From positions 1-5,624 of the forward strand of contig CATEEE010000156.1 in assembly GCA_949499045.1 (NCBI GenBank): a stretch of 5,624 nt of DNA. Direction: 5' to 3'. Shown one piece after another: positions 1 through 5,624 of this stretch. The position numbers and the translations under genes are program-made. The stretch is from Marinobacterium sp. xm-d-530. Its GTDB lineage: Bacteria; Pseudomonadota; Gammaproteobacteria; Pseudomonadales; Balneatricaceae. Under the pieces are notes generated by a model that saw only the letters and a program-made list of their open reading frames with translations, did not search any database and was not told where the DNA came from. The first letter of the stretch is position 1, and each line of letters opens with the position of its first letter.

Positions 1-1346
1 CGCTGGCGCAGGATCTCTACTGCACGATCAGCCAACGTTCTTGGAACGGCTACGTAGCTGTTGAAATCCTGTACGGTAATGTTACCGATCTGGTCGCCCT
101 TGATCTCTTTGGTCGCGGTGAGTGCACCGACAATGTCCCCAGGACGAATCTTATTCTTACGGCCCATTGAGATCGCAATGGTTCGAAGGTTTGATTGCAG
201 TTTGATCACATTATTAATCTGCGGACGAGGCATAGGTTTCGCTTCCAGCGATAAGCCTGCAGCGGCATTAATCTTCTCTAAACGAAAACCATCTTTAGCG
301 CCGACGAGTGAGATCGCTTGGCCTTTGCGTCCGGCACGTCCGGTTCGGCCACAGCGGTGTGTATAAACAGCTGAATCACCGGGTAGGCTGGCATTTAAGA
401 CCAGATCGACTGAGTCGATATCCAAGCCACGTGCCGCGACGTCAGTGGCGATAAGAAACCTTAGAGTCCCGTTACTAAAGCGAATCAGTACCTGATCACG
501 ATCACGCTGTTCCATGTCTCCATGCAATACACCGGCCTTTAGACCGTAGGAGCGCAGCTCCTGTCCTAGCTGGTTACAGCTCTCTTTGGTATTACAGAAA
601 ATGATAGAGGATTCCGGCATAACGGAAGTCAGTACCGCAAGTGTGCCCTGTCCCATTTGAGTGCGATCACACTGGTAAGCCCGATGTTTAATCGTACCGA
701 TATCGGGATCTTTAGCGGCAATACGCACCTCTTTAGGGTTGCGCTGATACTCTTTACTCAAAGCTTGGATGTTTTCAGGGTAGGTGGCTGAAAACAGCAG
801 TGTCTGGCGATCTTTCGGCATTTGGCCAAGGATGCGGTCTAGGTCATCTTGAAAGCCCATATCGAGCATACGATCCGCTTCATCAAACACCAGTGTAGTG
901 ACGCGTGATAGATCGAGCGTGCGTTTGCGTAGGTGATCCACAATGCGCCCTGGTGTACCGACAATGATGTGCGCGCCGTGCTCAAGCGAACCGATTTGGG
1001 GGCCTATCGGTTGGCCACCGCATAGCGACAAGATCTTAATATTACCAGGGTGGCGCGCGAGCTTGCGCAGCTCATCTGCAACCTGCCCAGCCAATTCGCG
1101 TGTTGGGCATAACACTAACGCCTGAATGCAGAAACGTTTTGGCTCAAGACGCTCCACCAGTGGTAATCCAAAAGCCAGTGTCTTACCACTGCCCGTTGCA
1201 GCTTGTGCGATAAGATCCGTCCCTTCTAAGCTGTATGGTAAGCTTTCAGCTTGGATCTCGGTCATCGACTCGTAGCCGAAAGAAGCCAAATTGTTTAGTT
1301 GGCCTTCAGAAAGAGGGAGGGATTTGAACGATTTAGATTTGCTCAC
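1..1346 (-). CDS. dbpA: ATP-dependent RNA helicase DbpA (DEAD box), 3' end cut by window edge
   Basis: This is a DEAD-box RNA helicase; DbpA proteins are known to be activated by hairpin 92 of 23S rRNA and to act in 50S ribosome assembly in the cytoplasm. I translated 448 codons without a stop. All helicase motifs are visible: Q-motif Gln32, Walker A ATGSGKT 50-56, PTREL 81-85, GG 110-111, TPGR 131-134, DEAD 155-158, SAT 186-188, ATDVAARGLD 300-309 and HRCGRTGRAG 330-339. From about residue 395 a C-terminal domain with the DbpA signature (RPGDIVGAL at 401-409, then GDQIGNITVQDF) replaces the basic tails of other DEAD-box proteins, which is why I name it DbpA. E. coli DbpA has about 457 residues, so only roughly ten are missing. 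The start is GTG at 1346, preceded by AAAGG with 7-base spacing; no in-frame ATG lies near. The sirtuin gene lies 51 bases upstream on the same strand, so cotranscription is likely. Confidence 0.95.
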   Translation of the reverse strand, partial: MSKSKSFKSLPLSEGQLNNLASFGYESMTEIQAESLPYSLEGTDLIAQAATGSGKTLAFGLPLVERLEPKRFCIQALVLCPTRELAGQVADELRKLARHPGNIKILSLCGGQPIGPQIGSLEHGAHIIVGTPGRIVDHLRKRTLDLSRVTTLVFDEADRMLDMGFQDDLDRILGQMPKDRQTLLFSATYPENIQALSKEYQRNPKEVRIAAKDPDIGTIKHRAYQCDRTQMGQGTLAVLTSVMPESSIIFCNTKESCNQLGQELRSYGLKAGVLHGDMEQRDRDQVLIRFSNGTLRFLIATDVAARGLDIDSVDLVLNASLPGDSAVYTHRCGRTGRAGRKGQAISLVGAKDGFRLEKINAAAGLSLEAKPMPRPQINNVIKLQSNLRTIAISMGRKNKIRPGDIVGALTATKEIKGDQIGNITVQDFNSYVAVPRTLADRAVEILRQ

Positions 1347-1353
1347 GGGTATG

Positions 1354-1358
1354 CCTTT
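1354..1358 (-). promoter_or_regulatory. Ribosome binding site fixing the GTG start of dbpA
   Basis: AAAGG on the minus strand lies 7 bases before the GTG at 1346. The in-frame stretch immediately upstream has no ATG, so this site supports the GTG as the true start. Confidence 0.6.
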
Positions 1359-1397
1359 ACACTGTTTGTGCGCGAAGTATACCAGAGCTGCTATCAA

Positions 1398-2240
1398 CTA
1401 GCGCCAATCTATTCCAAGCAGGTTGGCGACCTCTTCAAGGGTTTGATTGATTTCAGCATTGATCTTAAGGTCCAGCATCTCATCGGCACGAGTGACACCT
1501 TGTGTCAGAGCCGCTTGCGGAATCTTTTGCTGCAGTGCATGGCGGTTAAAGCGAAATCCAGAGAAAACTTGTAGCGAGGTGCCAACACAGAGCAGCGCAT
1601 CTGAACGCTCCAAAGCATCAATCGCACTGTAGACGGTCTCTTTGGGAACGTTATCCCCAAAATAGACGACGCGCGCCTTCATCACCCCACCACAATCTGG
1701 GCAGTTCGGAACATTGAATTGACTAAAATCGGTTTCAAAATCTGCATCACCATCCGGTCTTGGCGATGAGAGCGGGGGATTAAATTCGGGATTTTCACGT
1801 CGACACCACTGGTGCATCTCGTCACGAGTAATCTCATGGTCACACTCAATGCAGGCCACAATATCAGCACGACCATGCAGGTCGACGACTTTCTGGCTGC
1901 CCGCCTTTTGATGCAAACGATCGACGTTTTGGGTCACCAGCAGTTTAATACGGCCCTGCTTCTCAAGCGCGGCCAATATTTTATGTGCCTTGCTCGGTTG
2001 AGCATCACGCATAGTATGCCAACCGGCCAAACTTCTTCCCCAGTAGCGTTGACGTACCGCAAGCTGACTGATGAATTGACCATGCTGGACCGGCGAAGGC
2101 GACTGCCAGTTCCCCTTTGCATCGCGGTAGGCAGGTATTCCTGAACCGGTACTGATTCCTGCGCCCGTTAAAATAAACAGTCTCGGATGCTGCTCAATAA
2201 AGTCGGCCAGTTGTTGGCTATGTGGGTTAAATTTAGACAT
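1398..2240 (-). CDS. Sir2 family NAD+-dependent protein deacylase (class II / SIRT4-like)
   Basis: Sirtuins remove acetyl or longer acyl groups from protein lysines while consuming NAD+, releasing nicotinamide and O-acyl-ADP-ribose, in the cytoplasm. Numbered from a possible upstream ATG at 2282, the motifs are the NAD-binding GAGIS 40-44, GIPAYRD 48-54, TQNVDRLH 117-124, the catalytic His136 in LHG, zinc cysteines 144/147 and 194/197, PDGDA 176-180, VYFGDNVP 206-213 and GTSLQVFSG 234-242. RYWGRSLAGW (79-88) and PDGDA are typical of the SIRT4-like class II. I prefer the ATG at 2240 (Met15): it has GTGAG at 6-base spacing and leaves the usual short lead before GAGIS, giving 280 residues. The longer form would add 14 residues and overlap the upstream region of the divergent oxygenase gene. 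Nothing is missing, although LKPDVVFFGE of the family reads MKARVVYFGD here. The actual acyl substrate cannot be read from the sequence. Confidence 0.92.
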   Translation of the reverse strand: MSKFNPHSQQLADFIEQHPRLFILTGAGISTGSGIPAYRDAKGNWQSPSPVQHGQFISQLAVRQRYWGRSLAGWHTMRDAQPSKAHKILAALEKQGRIKLLVTQNVDRLHQKAGSQKVVDLHGRADIVACIECDHEITRDEMHQWCRRENPEFNPPLSSPRPDGDADFETDFSQFNVPNCPDCGGVMKARVVYFGDNVPKETVYSAIDALERSDALLCVGTSLQVFSGFRFNRHALQQKIPQAALTQGVTRADEMLDLKINAEINQTLEEVANLLGIDWR

Positions 2241-2316
2241 AAATTGCTCACTTAAAGCTTGCTTATTAACCGGTTTAGGCATGAAATGCAGACCTTATCT
2301 TTTTGAGTGCATACCT
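2241..2316. promoter_or_regulatory. Divergent promoter region between the sirtuin and oxygenase genes
   Basis: With the preferred starts (2240 minus, 2317 plus) 76 bases separate the two divergent genes and must hold their promoters, unless these lie inside the coding regions. An 8-base perfect palindrome, AACCGGTT, occurs at 2268-2275 inside the near-palindrome TTAACCGGTTTA (2266-2277) and could be an operator half-way between the genes. I found no convincing sigma-70 hexamer pair on either strand; the best on the plus strand is a weak TTGCTT, 17 bases, TGAAAT. Confidence 0.35.
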
Positions 2317-2988
2317 ATGTCGCCTGCTCAGCCCCTTACCGAATTGCAATCCTATGCAGATGAAGAGGTATTATTTGAACAGATCGCTAACGGCCTTCAA
2401 AGCCAGGGGTATGCGATTTGCCCAACGGCGCTGCCGGTTGAACTCGGACAGGATATCTGCGGACAGTTATACGGGCTAGATGAAACTGAGTTCACTGCCG
2501 CGGGAATTGGTCGTCAAAATCAGCACATGCAGAATGAATTTGTGCGAACGGACCGTATTTGTTGGTTTACCGGCGAGACTCCAACGGGTGCTCGTTGGTT
2601 AGCTTGGGCAAGCCGTTTACAAAGTTATCTGAACCGCCGTCTATTCTTGGGGTTATTCTCTTTCGAGAGTCATTTGGCCCACTACAGCCCCGGTGATTTT
2701 TACAAGCGCCACTATGATGCCTTCCGAACCCATCGTAATCGGGTGCTGTCGATGGTTATCTACCTCAACCCGAACTGGGGGGCTGACGATGGCGGCGAGT
2801 TGGTGCTTTATCAAAATGATACCGATACTGAAGGACTCAAAGTGACCCCTTTGATGGGCACGGTTGTTCTGTTTATGAGTGAAGAGTTTCCCCATGAAGT
2901 ATTACCTGCACAACGAGATCGGTACTCCATTGCAGGCTGGTACCGCGTGAATGGCTCAACCCCAGATCGAGTCGATCCACCCTCTTGA
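2317..2988 (+). CDS. 2OG-Fe(II) oxygenase, EGL-9/PHD-type prolyl 4-hydroxylase (PPHD-like)
   Basis: The family couples oxidation of 2-oxoglutarate by O2 to hydroxylation of a protein proline. The Pseudomonas enzyme PPHD is known to act on elongation factor Tu, so that is the likely but unproven substrate. In the 223-residue form starting at 2317, the iron ligands are His132 and Asp134 (HYD in FYKRHYDAF) and His193 (FPHEV), and Arg202 (DRYSIAGWYR) should bind the 2OG carboxylate. The His132-to-His193 and His132-to-Arg202 distances, 61 and 70, equal those of human PHD2 (His313, His374, Arg383). VRTDRICWF (76-84) matches the PHD segment with the R-x-D-x-I-x-W pattern. DDGGELVLY (157-165) is the conserved core strand. 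An in-frame ATG exists at 2281, but its only AGG is 1 base away; the ATG at 2317 has GAG at 9 bases and is preferred, though neither site is strong. It is divergent from the sirtuin gene and no gene follows closely. Confidence 0.9.
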   Translation: MSPAQPLTELQSYADEEVLFEQIANGLQSQGYAICPTALPVELGQDICGQLYGLDETEFTAAGIGRQNQHMQNEFVRTDRICWFTGETPTGARWLAWASRLQSYLNRRLFLGLFSFESHLAHYSPGDFYKRHYDAFRTHRNRVLSMVIYLNPNWGADDGGELVLYQNDTDTEGLKVTPLMGTVVLFMSEEFPHEVLPAQRDRYSIAGWYRVNGSTPDRVDPPS

Positions 2989-3098
2989 TTAACGCTAAAG
3001 AACGGTTAAAGTATGAAAGTTTTCTGACTAGTTAGACAACTACTAATCGTAATGTGCGAATTAGACGTAACAGCAGTTTTAATTTTGAGATTCCAATA
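2989..3098 (+). promoter_or_regulatory. Promoter region of the FadL-like gene, with candidate promoters and an inverted repeat
   Basis: These 110 AT-rich bases follow the oxygenase stop. Two possible sigma-70 promoters can be read: TTGATT (2985-2990), 16 bases, TAAAGT (3007-3012); and TAGACA (3033-3038, five of six to consensus), 17 bases, a weak GCGAAT (3056-3061) with a TG extension at 3053-3054. The inverted repeat TAGTT-agac-AACTA (3029-3042) overlaps the second -35 and would suit a repressor. The ribosome binding site is weak: GAGA at 3087-3090, 8 bases from the ATG. No terminator hairpin for the oxygenase gene was seen here. Confidence 0.4.
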
Positions 3099-4253
3099 AT
3101 GAAAAAAATAAAAAAAATAAAAACATCCCTTTGTCTCCTAGCCCTTTCAGTATCAACTGCATATGCAGGTGGTTTTGAAAATGCTCGATTAGACACCTCC
3201 TTCATGTATGACGAAGGTAATCTCGTATCTTTTGGCTCTGTGCGTAAAGATTTCACCGTTAATGGTGACAACTTCGGTACAACAAGCTCACTGATCGGCG
3301 ATCGTAATGCGTCGAATTTGTCAGCGCGGTATGAGGTGAATGATCAGCTTTCGTTTGGTCTAACTTCATATGATTCGGGTGCGATTCATATTAATTATCA
3401 AGGGGTCGGAGGAGCTACTGTTAATGGAGTCGATGTCAACACGCTCGGGCCGAAAGTTGATCTGACCTCAAAGTCAGTAGCACTACTCGGGCGGTATCGT
3501 TTCGATGAGAGCGTTTCCGCCATTGGTGGGATTCGTTATGACAAATTTTCCGTCAAGAACGCTGATATTTTCAAGATTGCAAATTTCTTGGCTAGCAGTG
3601 GTACTACCTCAGGCGTAGCTCCTAATGTTGGTTCAGGCACTGATGTGGTGCCCGTCGCCGCAATAGCATACGAGATTCCAGATATCGCGTTGAGAGCCGA
3701 ACTCTTGTACCAAGGAAAATCTCTAGTCAACCTAGAATCTGATTGTGTGATGCCTACTTGTGCGGCGAGTCCTACGGACAAAAGTTTCGGCGGACTTGCG
3801 AATTATCTCACTTTAAACTTTCAAACGGGGATAGCTGAGGATACTCTTATCCTTGCTTCGATACACAAAGGAAAATGGAGTGACTCGCAACTCAGCGTGC
3901 GTGACTCTGAACTCTCAGGCGCAGGACAAGACGGTCCAACGTCCGCCTTCGAGGATTCTACCGAGTTCTCTGTTGGTCTGGCGCGTCGACTAAATGATTC
4001 GCTTGCAGTCTCAGTAAGCTACAACTGGGAAAAGGCGGGTGACGGCACGACTGGTAGTCTATTCACTGTGAACGACGGTTACAAAGGCGTCACGCTAGGA
4101 GTGCGGTACACAGTAGAAGATTTGGAGCTCTCTGTAGGGTACAACCACACCAAGCTAGGCGATGTAACTTACTCAAATGCAGTGCTGGGATCTAACCGTC
4201 TGGAAGGCAATGATGTGAGAGCGATAGGCGCAAAAGCGACACTTCGCTTCTAA
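3099..4253 (+). CDS. Outer membrane beta-barrel protein, FadL/OmpP1-like transporter
   Basis: This is probably an outer-membrane channel for hydrophobic compounds such as long-chain fatty acids or aromatics, as known for FadL relatives. The 384-residue form starts at 3099 with a Sec signal peptide: lysines 2-8, a hydrophobic core about 10-19, and cleavage after AYA (21-23). That leaves a mature chain of about 361 residues. An in-frame ATG at 3054 would put 15 unneeded residues ahead of this signal and is rejected. The body is made of alternating strands with aromatic ends (LSARYEV, VALLGRYRF, VSVSYNWEK, GVTLGVRYTV, LELSVGYNHT), and the chain ends in LRF, the terminal Phe recognised by the Bam machinery. 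The early segment with YDEGN and FGSV resembles the start of FadL-like proteins, but the long hatch domain of E. coli FadL (446-residue precursor) is not evident. Cys216 and Cys221 may form a disulfide in a loop. The substrate is unknown and the family call rests on pattern only. Confidence 0.75.
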   Translation: MKKIKKIKTSLCLLALSVSTAYAGGFENARLDTSFMYDEGNLVSFGSVRKDFTVNGDNFGTTSSLIGDRNASNLSARYEVNDQLSFGLTSYDSGAIHINYQGVGGATVNGVDVNTLGPKVDLTSKSVALLGRYRFDESVSAIGGIRYDKFSVKNADIFKIANFLASSGTTSGVAPNVGSGTDVVPVAAIAYEIPDIALRAELLYQGKSLVNLESDCVMPTCAASPTDKSFGGLANYLTLNFQTGIAEDTLILASIHKGKWSDSQLSVRDSELSGAGQDGPTSAFEDSTEFSVGLARRLNDSLAVSVSYNWEKAGDGTTGSLFTVNDGYKGVTLGVRYTVEDLELSVGYNHTKLGDVTYSNAVLGSNRLEGNDVRAIGAKATLRF

Positions 4254-4271
4254 CCAAAACGATTAAACATA

Positions 4272-4298
4272 AAAAAGCCGGGCATCGCCCGGCTTTTT
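4272..4298. terminator. Bidirectional Rho-independent terminator
   Basis: The stem GCCGGGC (4277-4283) pairs with GCCCGGC (4287-4293) around an ATC loop. An A-tract (4272-4276) lies on the left and a T-tract (4294-4298) on the right, so either strand gives a GC-rich hairpin followed by U residues. It sits 18 bases after the stop of the FadL-like gene and 13 bases after that of glcB on the other strand, and can end both convergent transcripts. Confidence 0.93.
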
Positions 4299-4311
4299 AG
4301 TCTTTGCTCTA

Positions 4312-5624
4312 TTACTGAGCCGCTTTTAGCTCTAGGCGGCGTGCATGTAGCGCTGGCTCGGTGTAACCATTTGGCTGCTTGCAGCCATCGATAACCAGAT
4401 CACAAGCTGCTTTAAAGGCGATGCTGTTGTCTAAGTTACCGGCCATTGGCGTGTAAGTCGGATCGTTGGCGTTCTGACGGTCAACGACTTCAGCCATACG
4501 CTTCAGGGTCTCCATGACCTGCTCTTCAGAACAGATGCCGTGGCGGATCCAGTTAGCGATGTGCTGGCTGGAGATACGCAGGGTAGCGCGGTCTTCCATT
4601 AGGCCTACATCATTGATATCGGGCACTTTCGAACAACCGATGCCTGAGTCTACCCAGCGCACAACGTAGCCAAGGATACCCTGAGCGTTGTTATCGAGCT
4701 CTGCCTGAATATCTTCAGCGCTCCACTGTGGGTTGCGTTCAACTGGGATAGTCAGGATGTCATCGAGGGATGCGCGCTCGCGTTTGGCCAGCTCTTTCTG
4801 CAGCGCGAATACATCCACCTGATGGTAGTGCAGTGCGTGTAGCACAGCGCCTGTTGGTGATGGAACCCATGCAGTGTTCGCACCTGATTTCGGGTGACCG
4901 ATCTTCTGCACCAGCATGTTGGCCATCTGATCTGGCATCGCCCACATACCCTTACCGATCTGTGCGCGACCGCTCAGGCCACAAGCCAAACCGGTATCGA
5001 CGTTCCAGTTTTCGTACGCTGCAATCCACTTAGCGGCTTTCATGTCGCCTTTGCGAATCATCGGGCCCGCTTCCATAGAGGTGTGGATCTCGTCTCCGGT
5101 ACGGTCGAGGAAGCCGGTGTTGATGAACACTACGCGTGAGCTTGCCGCACGGATACACTCTTTGAGGTTGATCGTGGTACGACGCTCTTCGTCCATGATG
5201 CCGACTTTGATGGTGTTTTCAGCAAGGCCCAGAGCCTGCTCTACACGACCCATCAGTTCGTTTGTGAACGCGACCTCTTCAGGTCCGTGCATCTTCGGCT
5301 TAACGATGTAGATTGAGCCGGTCACAGTGTTGTTAAACTGACCGTTGTGCTTAACATCGTGAACAGAGATAGCCGAGGTGATCATGCCGTCCATGATACC
5401 TTCTGGGATCTCATTGCCATCTTTATCGATGATGGCGTTATTGGTCATCAGGTGGCCAACGTTACGAACGAACATCAAAGAGCGGCCTTTCAGGGCCACT
5501 GGCTTGCCATCTTTACCGGTGTATTCACGATCACCGTTGATGGTACGAGTGAATGACTTGCCACCTTTATTGATGGTCTCGCTGAGTGTGCCTTTGATTA
5601 GACCCAACCAGTTGCGGTAAACCA
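4312..5624 (-). CDS. glcB: Malate synthase G, 5' part beyond the window edge
   Basis: Malate synthase condenses glyoxylate with acetyl-CoA to give malate and CoA in the cytoplasm, completing the glyoxylate shunt or glycolate use. The window holds the last 436 codons; the G isoform has about 723 residues, so about 290 are missing. The TTG at 5605-5607 is not a start: the frame reads on upstream as VYRNW, joining YRNWLGL of the family. Compared with E. coli GlcB, the active-site residues are present: the Arg of FVRNVGH (codon 5464-5466, Arg338), the magnesium ligands Glu in DEERR (5188-5190, Glu427) and Asp in FLDRTGD (5104-5106, Asp455), and the catalytic base Asp in MEDRATLR (4591-4593, Asp631). 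The Cys of GIGCSKVPD (Cys617) is also kept. The length and the ending LKAAQ are normal, with no frameshift. The gene converges on the FadL-like gene; its promoter lies outside the window. Confidence 0.97.
   Translation of the reverse strand, partial: VYRNWLGLIKGTLSETINKGGKSFTRTINGDREYTGKDGKPVALKGRSLMFVRNVGHLMTNNAIIDKDGNEIPEGIMDGMITSAISVHDVKHNGQFNNTVTGSIYIVKPKMHGPEEVAFTNELMGRVEQALGLAENTIKVGIMDEERRTTINLKECIRAASSRVVFINTGFLDRTGDEIHTSMEAGPMIRKGDMKAAKWIAAYENWNVDTGLACGLSGRAQIGKGMWAMPDQMANMLVQKIGHPKSGANTAWVPSPTGAVLHALHYHQVDVFALQKELAKRERASLDDILTIPVERNPQWSAEDIQAELDNNAQGILGYVVRWVDSGIGCSKVPDINDVGLMEDRATLRISSQHIANWIRHGICSEEQVMETLKRMAEVVDRQNANDPTYTPMAGNLDNSIAFKAACDLVIDGCKQPNGYTEPALHARRLELKAAQ

Noticed and set aside
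61..366. Open frame of 101 codons on the plus strand
   Set aside because: It lies wholly opposite the conserved helicase C-terminal region of dbpA and has no recognisable protein features.
1348..1383. Inverted repeat GGTAT...ATACC in the sirtuin-dbpA gap
   Set aside because: It has only 5-base arms around a 26-base loop and no T-tract, so it is not a credible terminator or attenuator.
2137..2139. Asp to Ala change in the sirtuin GIPDYR motif (GIPAYR)
   Set aside because: This position varies in active sirtuins (E. coli CobB has Thr there), so it does not suggest an inactive enzyme.
1812..2144. Open frame of 110 codons on the plus strand
   Set aside because: It is antisense to the sirtuin core, which carries all family motifs in its own frame.
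3032..3271. Open frame of 79 codons on the minus strand across the start of the FadL-like gene
   Set aside because: Its hydrophobic FIFFIFFIIG run is simply the complement of the A-rich lysine codons of the signal peptide. No ribosome binding site supports it.
5042..5311. Several plus-strand open frames opposite glcB (4770-5620)
   Set aside because: They are shadows of the strongly conserved malate synthase G frame and show no coding features of their own.

Overview
The window comes from a gammaproteobacterium, most likely a marine or Oceanospirillales/Alteromonadales-like one. That placement rests on overall protein character and moderate GC; no search was run. It is ordinary chromosomal sequence with five protein genes, two of them cut by the window edges. 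I see no mobile element, CRISPR array, tRNA or rRNA.

Left part (1-2240, minus strand): a class II-like Sir2 NAD+-dependent deacylase is followed 51 bases downstream by a DEAD-box RNA helicase of the DbpA type. The helicase runs off the left edge lacking only its last few residues. The two probably form one transcription unit. Middle (2317-2988, plus strand): divergent from the sirtuin is a 2-oxoglutarate/Fe(II) oxygenase. It has the residue spacing of the EGL-9/PHD prolyl hydroxylases, whose Pseudomonas relative (PPHD) hydroxylates elongation factor Tu.

Right part: after a 110-base regulatory gap (2989-3098) comes a secreted outer-membrane barrel protein of the FadL/OmpP1 type (3099-4253, plus). 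It converges on malate synthase G (glcB, 4312-5624, minus, N-terminal part outside the window). A strong symmetrical hairpin with A- and T-tracts (4272-4298) sits between the two stop codons and can terminate both.

Two loose functional themes can be inferred. The left half joins an RNA helicase specific for the ribosome with two enzymes that modify proteins using NAD+ or 2-oxoglutarate and O2. The right half joins a possible hydrophobic-compound or fatty-acid importer with an enzyme that consumes acetyl-CoA and glyoxylate. Gaps longer than 300 bases without a gene do not occur. No clearly new system was found; the best leads are the sirtuin/prolyl-hydroxylase/dbpA neighbourhood and a FadR-like inverted repeat in front of the FadL-like gene.
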